Positions 44,700 to 56,119 of a stretch of DNA of 64,000 bases are shown in pieces. Position 1 is the first letter of the stretch. Each line of letters starts with the position of its first letter. A model generated the notes under the pieces. That model was not told the origin of the DNA and ran no database searches. It was given only the letters and a program-made list of their open reading frames with translations. Source of the DNA: Acanthosepion pharaonis. Taxonomy: Eukaryota; Mollusca; Cephalopoda; Sepiida; Sepiidae. Location of the stretch: assembly GCA_903632075.3 (NCBI GenBank), contig CAHIKZ030005578.1, positions 995,501 to 1,059,500 of the forward strand, in the 5' to 3' direction. A program made the position numbers and the translations under genes.

Positions 44700-45655
44700 A
44701 CCCTCAATATTAAATCAAACATATGGTCAGTTTATTAAGGAACACACTTTCCTTGTATTTCCTCTTTCTTCCTTCTTTTGTTCCTTACATCCTGTCTAGA
44801 CTGAATCTAATGGTAACTGAAAAATGGCAGGAAAGAATTTGGTTTGCTTGACAACAGAGTGACCACCTAAGAAAGTGCATAAAAATTGGTCACCTAAGCT
44901 CACGTGACATATATCATCAAGTGGGATTTTGGTATTGTAATTTCAGTTTCCCAATAATCTCTGACTGTGACAGATTGTGACAAAATTGACTCTCAGGAAC
45001 CTTTTATGAGAGATTCCCTCATGAAATTTTTCCCTTACTTTTTGTGTAAGAAATAAGAAAATATCATCCAAAAGATCTTGGATTTATTTAAGTGCTTGAT
45101 GTGTAGTAAATAAAAGATGATATTATTTCCGAAGACCCTAGATTTGTTCATACTCAAAGAAATTCAAAAGAAATCATCCTAATCTCATCTTGAATGCAGT
45201 CCAATTAGCAGAAGGCAAACAAAATACAAACACTATTCCAGAATTTTGTATCTTATATTCTGAAAGAAGAACTACCGACTTTTACATGGATATTTTGAAG
45301 GGATTCTGTCTATTGGCCATTACGGACATTTGAAATTACAAATTCATGAAACACAAAAGCTTGAACTAACATCAAATTAGTGTCTTTTACTGGTTTTATG
45401 TCTCTTATCGAATACTCTTCCCATATTTTGTTGTTTCTTTTTCATGATATAAAATTGTTCTAAATGTATATATATCAAACAATAACAACTAAAAGTTATG
45501 TTTTTTCTCTTCCAAGTTTGACTATTTCCACAACCAAACTCTCTGAAGGGGGAAAATTAAGATACATTTTTTTGTCTTTATATTCCAGTCCCTTCACTGC
45601 TTGTGGGGACAAGCTAAATGTGCAAATATCCCTTTATTGTTTTCATTCATACACA
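44700..45655. other. Intergenic, nothing recognised
   Basis: No coding frame or element recognised. Moderate GC compared with its neighbours. Confidence 0.45.
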
Positions 45656-45660
45656 CACAC

Positions 45661-45685
45661 AAATATATATATATATATATATATT
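45661..45685. repeat. (CA)n-(TA)n microsatellite at LINE 3' end
   Basis: ACACACAC then about 22 bases of TA immediately past the 3' tail of the minus-strand LINE, where a LINE would carry its 3' simple repeat. Confidence 0.85.
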
Positions 45686-45689
45686 AAGC

Positions 45690-47486
45690 ATTTCACACCA
45701 AGCAAGGCGAGAAGCCACTAGGACGCAAGGGGTTACAGAAAATTTGGAGCAAGATCAGATAGGAGTGATAAAGAAAAAGATGAGGAGAAGGATAGTGGAT
45801 AGATCAAGGCGACTGGAGATGTCGATTGACATTACATTTGAATAGCTGGAGATTATAGCTAACAGGGAAATTGGAATAGGGAAGGGAGTTCCACAGACGA
45901 GAGGCGCAAGACATGAAGCTATTGGAGTAGAAGAGACGGCTACATTTAGGAGTTTCGACAGTGAAAGGGTGAGAGCAGGATGCCAGCCTCATAGGGCGCT
46001 TGAACTCATGAAGTCTGGGAACCAGCGAATGCAGCCCCTCAGAGAATTGCCATGAAAGTATTTGTAAAAAAAGACAGAGAGAGGCGACGACTCGTCTGTG
46101 AGAGAGTGACTGTAGACGAGATGCCAGAACAGGGCATATCCGCCTCTGGAGCCTATCAAGAACCCTGTGGCAAACAGAGGGGGCTCCAGACCATATATGG
46201 CAGCAATACTCCATGCAAGGGCGAATTGTTGATTTGTAGATCTGGAGGAAAAAGTTCCTGGCGCGGCACAGGGAGCCAACTTTCCTTGCGGTGGACGAAG
46301 CAATTGACTCAATGTACTTATTCCATCTCAGGTCAGCAGTCAACGTGAGACCGAGCAGCCACAGAGAGGTGCTCTCGAGAAGTTGAGCGTCAGACATTCT
46401 AATGGAGGGCAGGGAAGGATCTCTGTGGTGATTAATAGAGACCAGTTTTTTTTTTTTTTTTTTTTTTTTGAGGCATTAAAGTTGACCAGCCAATTCCTGC
46501 CCCAGTTCACAACCGATTGGAGGCAGGAGTAAATTGTTGTGTCATCCGAGTAGATGCCAACTTGGGAATTTATGGCGTCAGGAAGGTCATTTATGTAGAT
46601 AAGGAATAGAGTGGGACCTAGGATGGAGCCTTGAGGAACACCTGCGTTCGTGGGATAGGAACTGGAGGAGAATCCGTTGAGAACGACCTTCAATTCACGG
46701 TTTGACAGGAATGATTGTATTAGGTCAAACAATCGACCAGTAATGCCATAACCCTGGAGCTTGCGAAGAAGGCCGGCATGCCAAACCCTATCAAACGCTT
46801 TGGAGATGTCTAGGGCCACGGCACGAGCTTCCCCGTTATTTTGAAGAGCTTGGTAGACAGTTTCAGTGATGGCCGTAAGCACATCAGCTGTAGATCGGGA
46901 AAAGCGGAAGCCATATTGCTTGTCTGAGAGCAGATCATGGGATGTAATGTGGTTAACCACTTCGGTATTGATTAGGGCTTCGAAGACTTTGCCGAAGAGG
47001 GGTAGGAGACTGATAGGATGGTAGTTAGAAGGGTCAGAGATGTCGCCAGAGTTCTTGAAGACAGGAACAATCGAAGAGGACTTCCAGCAGTCAGGAAAAC
47101 AAGATTTCTTGAGGCAGTAGTTATATAGTTTAGAGAGGGCGGGTGCCAGTTCAGGCGCGCATTTCTACAAGACAATGGCTGGTATCCGATCTCCACCACT
47201 AGTTGGGGTCTAAATTGGAGATGATGCCCAATACCAAAGACGGGGTTATGTGTAACCCACTCAATAGGGCCTCAGTTCTAAGAGGGAAGTCCGGTATGGG
47301 TACACCGGAAGAGTCGAGCGTCGAGTTGAATGAAAATTTCCGAGCAAAGTATTCAGCCTTGTCGGCAGAGGAGGTCAGGACTTCGAACTGGTTGAACAAA
47401 GGAGGTATAGAGGGTTTGCAATTGTTCAATACGCTCTTGCAGAGACGCCAATAATCTTTGGAGCCAAATTTGCGAGATGCAATACG
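45690..47486 (-). pseudogene. Non-LTR LINE pol remnant (Jockey/CR1-like), RT to 3' end
   Basis: Minus strand, 5' to 3'. NNCKPSIPPLFNQFEV and FPLRTEALLSGLHITPSL near 47430-47200 are a pre-RT region. WKSSSIVPVFKNSGDISD and NYHPISLLPLFGKVFE begin the RT, followed by HDLLSDKQYGFRFSRSTADV, VALDISKAFDRVWHAGLL (first catalytic Asp), TNAGVPQGSILGPTLFLIYI and NSQVGIYSDDTTIYS (YSDD in place of the usual YADD). After NFNASK an A-run on the coding strand (24 T at 46446-46469) replaces about a dozen codons and shifts frame. Then come STSLWLLGLTLTADLRWNKY, YKSTIRPCMEYCCHIWSGAP and the tail LYYSNSF-type region ending LFKCNVNRHL. The 3' end shows TTGCTTGGTGTGAAATG at about 45690. It is GC-richer than its flanks, hence relatively young, but it has frameshifts. 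The 5' end is lost at the (TA)n tract at 47487. Confidence 0.87.
46446..46469. repeat. 24-base T homopolymer inside LINE pol
   Basis: Uninterrupted T run on the + strand within otherwise GC-balanced coding sequence. It reads as Lys codons on the minus strand and disrupts the frame after NFNAS. Confidence 0.9.

Positions 47487-47540
<54 letters not shown>
47487..47540. repeat. (TA)n microsatellite
   Basis: About 54 bases of TA at the broken 5' edge of the LINE. Confidence 0.93.
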
Positions 47541-47544
<4 letters not shown>

Positions 47545-49500
47545 CAATGATTTGCCAAAAATGAGAATATATGATGAAAAATGCACAAAACAAAAATTTT
47601 GTGTTGTTATGATGAAAGTCCAAAACACTTTTTGATATAATATTTTTTTAATTTTTTTTAGAAGCTTGAAATTTTAGTTAAAAATGTTGTTTTTCTTGCA
47701 TCAATGTAGGGCCTTAAATATGTATGAGAAATCTGGGCATCTTTTTGTGGTCAAAAACACACTTGGATTTAAAATTCTTGCCATAATCTGATAATTCTTA
47801 GATTTTAATTAAACTTTTGGGACTTATTTAGAAATTAATTAAATTATTTTTTAAATGATGTTTTTAGAATATCTTGGTAAAAATATTTTTAACATCTATT
47901 ACCCCAACTTATTTAATTTTATGAAATTTTAAAGAAATTCTTTTTGTAACACTTAATGTTTATATTAGTTAAAAGGTCAAGTCCATAGAGAATTTAAATC
48001 ATCAAATTTTTTGATCAAACAGGACCCCTAGTTAAACAAAATCTGCTCTGAATGCAATAAAATTAAGACATTATTTAATTAGAAGAGCATCTAATTACTT
48101 TTATGAATAAAATATATTATGGTCATTAAAATCTTTTAAAAGTCTGTATTAATTTGTAGTGAGGAAGTGATATTGTTATTAAATAAAAAAATGTATTTAC
48201 TAATCATAAATATAAAATCTTACTACAATTCAGTAATCCCCAGTATTTTAAAAATAATTTTGAATATTTTTTGTGTGTGTATAAACATGTTAATTTTTGT
48301 AAATACAGACATCCATACATGACATTATAAAATAATAAAAGTGGTAACTATGTGGTAATAGTAATGGTAATATTAACCATTTTCCTACAAGGAAACATTT
48401 GGCATTTATTGAGGGAGTAGCTAATACTGCTTTTGCTTGAGATTTATAAATATGTTTTTGAGGAAAACAGGTTTCTCAAGTCCAGTAGCTGTTATCACTC
48501 ATTCCAATATTAATGGAGGTTTCCTACCTAACATTTTATTTGAAGTAATTTGGAATTTTAACATTTTGATCATGTCATTATTCTCTCTTTGAGTTACATG
48601 TGCTATCCATTATAGTTGTTGCTGCTGATGGTAGTCCTCTGTGATTGGTAGTTCTTTGTGATTCTGTAGCGCCGGTCCATAATATTCAAAGAATGATGAT
48701 CTATGCCAAGACACTCAGTTTAGATATTTCTGACAGGGTTTGGCATCATACATGGCATCCATATGAAAGTCTTGATCTGATGAAACCATTTAAGAACATG
48801 ACTTGAGTTTTCAGGTTGATGTTTTGGTTTTGTAGCAATTTATGGTGTTGGGCAAAACTACTCCGATGTACAATTTCCTTTTTTTCTTAGAAAATTTAAA
48901 TGTATTGGTAATTCTTTAACGTTTCCTCAACACGTGTCTTCATAAGTAAGACTAGAAAATCAAGGTACCTAAAATTCAATAAAATATTAGAATGCTTAAA
49001 GTTTTTTTTAAATCTTTAAGATTACTAGGAAGTTAAAAAATTTATGTTGTATTCACCACAATTTAATTACGATCTCCTCCTTCTTAGATAAACTTCCCAA
49101 ACATCGTGCTGTCAATAAATGCATCAAAATTTCATAACACTCACTTCCATGATAAAAATATTTTCTGTGATATTTTAAACTAAAAGTAAGTAATACTTGT
49201 TTCAATTCAGTTTAATTAAACTTTAAATCGAAAAGTATATTTTATTTTTTAAAAATGTTTTTAATAAAGAGAATTGTTGTGTTGACAAATTTGTCAATAT
49301 GGACGATTTCATCGATTTTACTGATAATCAGAAAAAATATAATTCCAACCGGTTTAGATTCAGTTTGAAATACAGCAAAGAACTTTGCTTATTGGAAATA
49401 TTACATCCGATCTATTAGAGTGAAAGGTTAAATAAAAGTTTCAAGAAAAACTTTTCAATTTTAAATGCATTTTAAAACTTGCTTTTATTTTTTGATGGTG
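47545..49500. other. Intergenic, nothing recognised
   Basis: AT-rich, T-runs, no coding region. No clear element by eye. Confidence 0.5.
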
Positions 49501-49502
49501 CC

Positions 49503-49645
49503 TATATATAAAAGTGGACACTGAAGTCAATGACAGTCTATTTCATGCTTGAACACAGTTTTGAGGATATGACTAGAAAATTGTATTCAACTTAGAAACA
49601 ACCTGTTGTTACTCGGCTTTGACCTCAATGACCACTTTTATATGT
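49503..49645. repeat. Repeat shared with 14161, with an inverted end
   Basis: TATAAAAGTGGACACTGAAG, AATGACAGTCTATTTCATG and TTGAACACAGTTTTGAGGAT match 14161-14240. At 49615-49645, TTTGACCTCAATGACCACTT is the inverse of the opening block, so the copy ends in an inverted repeat. Confidence 0.6.
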
Positions 49646-49719
49646 AGATGCCCACTATCCCTGATATTGATCATTTTTATCCATAAATCTATTACACCTT
49701 AACACTACACTATATTTTA

Positions 49720-49720
<1 letters not shown>

Positions 49721-49780
<60 letters not shown>
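49721..49780. repeat. (TA)n microsatellite
   Basis: About 58 bases of TA directly before the Tc1 relic. Confidence 0.93.
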
Positions 49781-49783
<3 letters not shown>

Positions 49784-50734
49784 GTTAGACAACATAATGT
49801 TGTAAACAGCTTGTAAAAATAGCAATTTTTTTTCAATTCCGGCATTTCCAGATATTTGTAAACATCAAACCAGCATAAAAGGTAACTGCTCAGCACTTTA
49901 ATCCTTTATCTTGCTTTTCCACTTAATTAAGTTTTTTATTTATCTTCAGGTAAAAGAGTTACATACTAAAATGGACGACCTGACGAATTTTCAAAAAGGA
50001 CAAATAGTTAGTGCTCGATTAGCAGGAGCATCTGTGACTAAAACCTTTGAATTATTAAATGTATCACGAACTGTAGTGTTCACAGTTATGACAGCTTACC
50101 CAAAATAAGGCAAAACATCATCAGCAAAGAGTAATACTGGACAGAAATCAAAGTTGATCGAAAGTAACCGACAAGCTTTAAAACGAATCGTGGCAAAAAA
50201 TCATAAAACTACTGCAGAATAAATGACATCAGAACTCATTACTCACCTAAACAATACAGTTTCTACATGCAAGGTCGTTGAGAGCTGGTATCCACGGAAG
50301 GGCTGGGATTCCTAAACCTCTGATCATTAAAAGACGAACGCCAAGTTGCGACAAAATGGTGTGATGAATTGGACACTGGAAAAATGTTATTTGGTCTGAT
50401 GTGTCTTACTCTTCTTTCACGTTATTTCTTACAAATGGTCGTGTTTATGTCTGGAGAACACCGCTGCGTGAAGCCTATGATCCAGATTGCATACTCCGGA
50501 CAGTCAAACATGGATATGGCTCAGTAATGATTTGTGCGGCAATTTCTTGGTATTCATTTGGTCCTGTCATCACTCTTAAATGGGAGAATTACTGCAGATT
50601 GCCAGAAAAGTGCCATATTTCAAGAGGATAATGTCCCCCCCATCCACACACACACATTGCAAAGAAAGTGAGTCATGGTTAGATGAGTATCATAACATAA
50701 TTAAACATCTTCCATGACCAGCACAATCACTTGA

Positions 50735-50735
<1 letters not shown>
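49781..50735 (+). pseudogene. Tc1-like transposase relic
   Basis: The tract after (TA)n begins GGGGTTAGACAACATAATG, resembling a Tc1 terminal sequence; a TA target site within the (TA)n would be expected. From 49971 the frame reads MDDLTNFQKGQIVSARLAGA, SVTKTFELLNVSRTVVF and TVMTAYPK, the first helix-turn-helix, then a TAA at 50106. Further frames give SKLIESNRQALKRIVAKNH and, at 50410-50590, TLFLTNGRVYVWRTPLREAY, DPDCILRTVKHGYGSVMI and AISWYSFGPVITLKWE. The last are strong Tc1 DDE-domain blocks. Several stops and frameshifts. The 3' part is lost at (GT)n 50737. Confidence 0.85.

Positions 50736-50736
<1 letters not shown>

Positions 50737-50795
<59 letters not shown>
50737..50795. repeat. 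(GT)n microsatellite
   Basis: About 58 bases of GT, then GAGAGAGAG. Confidence 0.95.
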
Positions 50796-50805
<10 letters not shown>

Positions 50806-50989
50806 GTAGAGAGACTGAGAAAAGTAAAAAGAAATCAAATCGCCGATCCAAATTTTAAATTCAAATCGTCTTTTAATGCTGAACATAAACAAACGAGGAC
50901 TAATGGAAGTTGATATTCTATCCAATGCACATAGTCACTTTGGTTGGTCTTTCTTTTTTACTGGGCAATTCAAACTCTCAGTCATTCCG

Positions 50990-51457
50990 TTGGTTTTAAG
51001 AGGATACGCATTTGTGCGGATTCTTGTACTGTCCAGTCTTTATAAGTCTAACATTGGTCCGTGTATTGAATATTGTTGCCACATTGGGTCAGTTGCTTCT
51101 GCTATGCATTCTTGACAAAATCCAAAGAAAAATCTGTTATGCTATCGGTCCTAACTTGGCATCTTGATTTCAGTCACTCTCACGCCACTCTAACGTAGCT
51201 TTCCAGTGCCATTCTTTTAAAATAACTATTTCCATAGTAATTGTTCTAATGAGCTTTCTTCTTTGGAAATTTAAGCGTAATATAAGACTGGCAGCTCAGC
51301 CTCATCATTTTACTGCTGAAATTTCTAGATGTAACCGTAGATTCTATTCTAATAATTTATTCTCTCGCACTTCTTAGTTGTGGAAATCCACTCCAGTTTC
51401 TTCATTTTCTATCTGTCTTCAAAAATTTAAATGCAACACAATCGTCATATTCTTTTA

Positions 51458-51488
<31 letters not shown>

Positions 51489-51600
51489 TCAGGTTCTTTT
51501 ATTGTCTTTTCTCCTCAATAACATTTTCTTTGTTTCTTTCACTCTCGGTAAACCCTTTCATTTTAGTGGCTTTATCACTTTGCTTGGGGTGAAATGATTT
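50990..51600 (+). pseudogene. LINE 3'-end fragment
   Basis: The + strand reads FVRILVLSSLYKSNIGPCIE, YCCHIGSVAS, matching FFLQIYKSTIRPCMEYCCHI of the 45.7 kb LINE. Later come NFHSNCSNEL, KTGSSASS, ILF, SHFLVVEI and FKNLNAT-like remnants. The tail is TTGCTTGGGGTGAAATGATT at about 51580-51600. A T homopolymer (51461-51486) interrupts it at a place similar to A/T runs in the sister copy. Confidence 0.8.
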
Positions 51601-51646
51601 TCAAAAATGGTTTGCTAATTGGGGGAACATAGCTTTGTTGCCATAG

Positions 51647-51895
51647 TTAGTGTGCGACCAACAAAATATTATCAGTTAAGTAGACTTGCTTAGGTGTTAA
51701 AAAAAAAAACTGGGAAAACGATGGCACAGTAACGTCTCCAAATATTTTGCGAGTCAGGCTGGTGTTAGCGTCAATGAGCCTCACATTTTTTTTTTTTTTA
51801 CCTCTACAGTATTTGCGAATGTCTCTGCAAAAATAAATATTATAAAATATTGTCATCTTGATTTTTCTTGCTAATAATGTCAGACAACGTAACAA
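51647..51895 (-). CDS. Unrecognised short open frame
   Basis: An 82-codon minus-strand frame with a charged, non-repetitive stretch (CRDIRKYCRGKKKKNVRLID, ANTSLTRKIFGDVTVPSFSQ). It contains a homopolymer-coded KKKK and FFF. It has no family motif I recognise and no codon support from neighbours. It could be a fragment of a transposon ORF or chance. Confidence 0.2.
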   Translation of the reverse strand: MLRCLTLLARKIKMTIFYNIYFCRDIRKYCRGKKKKNVRLIDANTSLTRKIFGDVTVPSFSQFFFLTPKQVYLTDNILLVAH

Positions 51896-52284
51896 CTGAT
51901 ACTTTATAATGAAAGAAGTTGATAACTTACAAGGTCAATGAATTCAACATTTTCAATCGAAATGAATTCAACAATTTAAGAAATGATCTTCTCAGACACC
52001 ATTTTTTTCTAACAAAATCTGTTTTCAAATTTGATATTAATAAAAATAATTTTGAATAATAGTAGCAATAAATAAAATCTGCAGCAAATATTTATTGTAA
52101 AAGAAAATCATATGTTAGCAGAAATTATGAAAAATTGAGAAGGCAACTGTAATTAAAATGAAATAAATTAAAATTTAATTATTAGTAGATTAAGATTTTA
52201 AAGGCATTAGGAATTTTAAAGATATAAACATTAAGATTGTACAATTTTAAAGATATTAAGATATTTGTGCATAGATGTCGTGAT

Positions 52285-53255
52285 GCCATCTTTGAAGCAA
52301 CTTCATGATTCCATCCTCCCAGAACTTTCCATTTTTCTGGTTAACATATTGTTCTAAGTGATTTTTATAGGTTTCTAAAAAATTAAAGTTTTTCCCTTTT
52401 AAAATATTTTTTTAGGAATCGAAATAAGTGGTAACTTGAAGGTGCAATGTCAAGTGAGTACAGCGGGTCTGGTAGGACATCCAGCGTAGCTGTACCAATT
52501 TCTGCTGGGTTTGACTAAAACCTTTGAATTATTAAATGTATCATGAACTGTAGTGTTCACAGTTATGACAGCTTACCCAAAACAAGGCAAAACATCATCA
52601 GCAAAGAGTAGTTGGATCTGGCTTTGTCCTGATGATATATGAAAATCTTCCGATTGGCTAATTCCGGACATCCTATCGCTTCTTTTAATCGATCTAATTT
52701 GAAAGAGTACTTGTTTGAATTCTAAGCTAGATACACCGAAGCAGGCCGGTTTTGGGAATGTTCAATGGTGCCTCATTTCGTTTTCACTAGGATTTTTTTT
52801 GCTATACATTGTTCTAAACAATCTAGTTTTCATCACAGGTGATCGTTCTTTCCAACGAAATCGCAGATGCAAATGCGGCACATTTAATTTCTTTTCCGTT
52901 AACTCGCGAGGCACCGAAATATCGTAGATATTCATCTATCCAAGTGTTTTCAAATGTCCTATAATGCTCAGATGAGATATGGGAACTATCTCTGCGATGT
53001 CCCGTGTTGTGTGACTAGGATCATTGTTAATTAACATGTCGATTTGGTTGTTATTAACGTCTGTTTGCCTGCCGGAAGGTTCTCCGTCTACAAGGTCATA
53101 ATTTCCACTTCTGAAACTAGTGACTTACTAGCGGTACTACAGCTATTCTACTATTTCCATAAGTGGCACAGATCTATTTTGCTGTTTGTACAGCATTTTT
53201 ACCTTTTTAGATATAAAAGAATATCAAATGACGAAAGAGCATCAAATTTTCTCTT
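52285..53255 (-). pseudogene. mariner transposase relic carrying a Tc1 insertion
   Basis: Minus strand from 53255: KGKNAVQTAKQICATYGNSR, FRSGNYDLVDGEPSGRQTDV, NNNQIDMLINNDPSHTTRDI, AEIVPISHLSIIGHLKTLG, VPRELTEKKLNVPHL, then KPACFGVSSLE, KQVLFQIRSIKRSDR and ELANRKIFIYHQDKARS. After the 98-bp foreign piece at 52513-52610 it resumes QKLVQLRW, DVLPDPLYSLDIAPSSYHLF and ends QKNGKFWEDGIMKLLQRWH near 52290. The order is the full mariner layout from HTH through the third catalytic Asp (S-x-D-I-A-P) to the C-terminus. Numerous frameshifts and stops; no clear terminal repeats found. Confidence 0.85.
52513..52610 (+). mobile_element. 98-bp Tc1 fragment inserted in mariner relic
   Basis: Identical to 50036-50133 except for two C/T differences, same orientation. 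It begins GACTAAAACCTTTGAATTAT and ends CAGCAAAGAGTA. No target-site duplication or terminal repeat is visible, and about 10 bases of mariner coding sequence seem to be missing at the junction. Confidence 0.9.
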
Positions 53256-53259
53256 TTAA

Positions 53260-54490
53260 CGTCAAAACAAAATTTAAAACCGACACAGGAATCTTATAGA
53301 AACACGTTGAAATGCCACCTTTCATAAGATTTATATATGTCATAAATTTCAGTCATATGTGAAATGAAAGCCTCTGTTCAAACACTACAAACGTTTGTTC
53401 CAAACAAATAAATAATAAAAAGAAAGAAAATATGAAAATTTATTTATGGGATATGATTTTCAGTAGGATAACAAAAAATGCTAAGAAATCTGAAAAGAAA
53501 TGGTGCCATCTATTCTGAAAACAAAACCAGCTCCAAACAAATCAGATATTCAGCCACTTTTTTTATCAATTTACCCCAAGTAAGGTGACAATGTCACTAA
53601 GCTGCAAGAGGATACTGGAAGTGAAATGAATAAGACTTTAAAAGGAACTAGAAAACCAATCCTAAACAGGAAACAAGAGATAATCCTATACTCCTGTTCA
53701 AAAGAGAGTGTGAACCGGACGACAGGTGAACGTATCTATTATTAAACTCAAATTACAGTTCTTATATTTTCCGTTCCACCATTTCCAAGGACTAAATTAT
53801 TTAAAGCCTTTATGATTAATAAAAGTGAACTCGGATCATGATCAATTGGAAAAAAAGATATAGACACTTTACATTAGATAAATTTAATCTCAGAATTAAT
53901 TCTTCTCTCATGCACTTTTCGTTAATTCTTTCAAATTCCATCGTCCATCTTTTTATGCTTTGAATATAGTTTCTATTTAATATTTACATGCCTGTACATT
54001 TGTGAATAAGCTACTAGAATCACTTCTATATAAAATGTTCTGGAAGTGATGGAATTAAATATTAAGATCATAAACAAATCAAGAACGCTTTGATTCATAA
54101 TAAAATATTGATTATCTGTGTACATGATTTTTGGAGTTAGTTTTAAACATTAGAATTTGTGTTAGCTTTTTGTAAACAGATTTTTATTAGCGATTAATTT
54201 ATTTTGAATTTTTGAATAAGACATTTTTCTGTTTGGTTGAAGTCAGATCAGATCAGAGTTCAAACTCTAAAAGTCATTTACTTTATTTACAGTCAAATGA
54301 ATATCTTCACCTTTATTGTTATTATCACACTATTACGGATGTTGTGTCTTCCGTTTTTCTTCCAGTTCCTGTTGACCCAGGTAAACATCATGGAACTATT
54401 GCACGGAAAACTAAAAATCGAATCTACAAGGATATATTGCCCTTGTTCTTCTGTTCATGTCTATAGTTATCGCGTCCATATCTAAGGATG
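53260..54490. other. Intergenic, nothing recognised
   Basis: AT-rich with no credible gene. Short open frames near 54212-54485 overlap on one strand and have no recognisable motif. Confidence 0.45.
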
Positions 54491-54499
54491 TTTTTAGTA

Positions 54500-54735
54500 C
54501 TGCCCAGTTATTGCTATTTCCACTAAATCAGAGTTAGTACTACCTTACCCAATTAGAATTGCTATATTATGGAACAGACTCCCGAGAGGATGTTTTCTCG
54601 ACTACTACAATCTTAACCTCTAAGATCAACCGTTATCTATCTTACATATCTTCATGAATCCTTTTTATGTCCATACAACAACCTCATTCAGTAACCCTCT
54701 GCCTTGTCGTTTTGGGGCTTTGTATTAAATGGATA
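54500..54735 (+). pseudogene. LINE 3'-end fragment (second sublineage)
   Basis: The + strand reads VLPYPIRIAILWNRLPRGCF, LDYYNLNL, then TAA. It corresponds to the LWNSLP...NLNLFK tail of the 33290 and 39440 fragments. The tail GTTTTGGGGCTTTGTATTAA closes it. Confidence 0.65.
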
Positions 54736-54810
54736 TTTTAGTACAAAAAATAACATTGATCAAAGCTAATAACTGCAAACATTCAAATGCAAGATCGTTT
54801 TCATCAGAAA

Positions 54811-55382
54811 TACTAGGTTGGCCAGAAAGAAAACAACAAATCTTGTCTTGTGAAATTTCCAAAGAGTACTTCATTTCGAGCTTGTTCCACACGGTCGCGC
54901 CATCAACGCTAAACTGAATTGCCAGCAGCTAGACCACGGGTACGACAAACTAAAGGAGGAGTATCCAGCTTTGGTCAATAGAGGTCGGGTTTTGTTTCAG
55001 CAATATAATGTGTGGCCACACACTGCCAGGTTGACTAAAGAGAAGTTCGACCAGATGGACGATGATGAGATTCTTCCACATCCACTATTCAGTCCCGATG
55101 CTGCTCCGAGTGACTATGGCCTATACCGCTCAATGGCACACTTTCTCTGCGACCAGCAATTCAACACTTTTGATGAAGTGAAGGAAGCTTGTTTACAGTT
55201 TTTTTATTTAAAACCAGGGGACTGGTATCTGGGACAGATTCAGATGTTGGCTGATCACTGACAGAAGACCGTTGAGAAAGATGAACTTTATTTTAAAGAA
55301 TAAATGTTGGTGTTGCTTTATGAAATTTTGTTGTTTTCTTTCCGCTACCTAAGTTTGTCGGGACTTTCTGGCCAACTTAATA
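54811..55382 (+). mobile_element. Internally deleted mariner with TIRs and TA target site
   Basis: Left TIR CTAGGTTGGCCAGAAAG at 54813 and right TIR CTTTCTGGCCAACTTAA ending 55380, each flanked by TA. The frame (54900-55260) reads AKLNCQQLDHGYDKLKEEYP, ALVNRGRVLFQQYNVWPHTA, LTKEKFDQM, then LPHPLFSPDAAPSDYGLYRS with the third catalytic Asp (SPDAAPSD), and FNTFDEVKEACLQFF to a stop at 55259. This is the C-terminal half of a mariner transposase. The N-terminal HTH and first two Asp blocks are deleted. The second Asp block reads QQYNVWPH where functional elements have HQDNARPH, so it is dead even in the retained part. Confidence 0.9.
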
Positions 55383-55384
55383 CA

Positions 55385-55985
55385 ATTAACTACAAATCAG
55401 AAAGTGTTCTGTTGAAATGTATAATAAATGTGAACAAATCCCATAAAAATATGTGCTTATATTTTCTTGCTTTAATATACAAAGCACGTTAACTGACGTT
55501 GACTCAAGGAAATAAATAAAATTGTAATAAAATGCAACTGCTCAAAATCACTTAACTATATTAAAAATCAAATATGATTCAAGATGATTTTGATTAAATG
55601 TATCAACAAATGAATGAGGTTTAATCAAAATAAAAATCAAGTAACATTTTAGAGAAAATTTTTCATAAAATGTTCAAATTTTTATTAATGGAAAATAAAT
55701 TAATAAATAAAACGTATAATTTTTATGCTTCTTGCATTAATGGTATTTTTTACAATGTTGAACTGATTATTTTTTAAGTAGAACTCGATCATCAGAGTTA
55801 GCATGAGGAGGAGCAGGACACAATTGGAAGAATCTTTGTTGAGGCGCCAAATTCATAGCTCAAGTCTTCGTAGAATATTTTACAGGTGACCTACATTTTT
55901 TTAAAGTTTGAAGCGACCCCCAAAATTAGAACGAGATGAACTTGATAGAAGAATGAAATCTTTACATCCAAAAAATGAAAAAGAG
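55385..55985. other. Intergenic, nothing recognised
   Basis: AT-rich. No gene seen. Confidence 0.45.
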
Positions 55986-55989
55986 ATGT

Positions 55990-56110
55990 TAGAGTCATTG
56001 AAAAAAATGGAATCAATTATCAAACTCATACTTTGAAAAACTTCTGCAAAAAAAAAGTGCTGCAGTAATCAAGGCTAAAAGAGGATATTTTGACGAGAGC
56101 AAAATTTAAT
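55990..56110 (+). pseudogene. Tc1-like transposase C-terminus fragment
   Basis: The + strand reads NQLSNSYFEKLLQ, KKSAAVIKAKRGYFDESKI, like the Tc1 ending (L-x-x-S-M-P-x-R-C-x-A-V-I-x-A-K-G-G-Y). It is only about 35 residues; upstream sequence to 55790 may belong to the same element but is too degraded to follow. Confidence 0.5.
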
Positions 56111-56119
56111 CATAAAATG

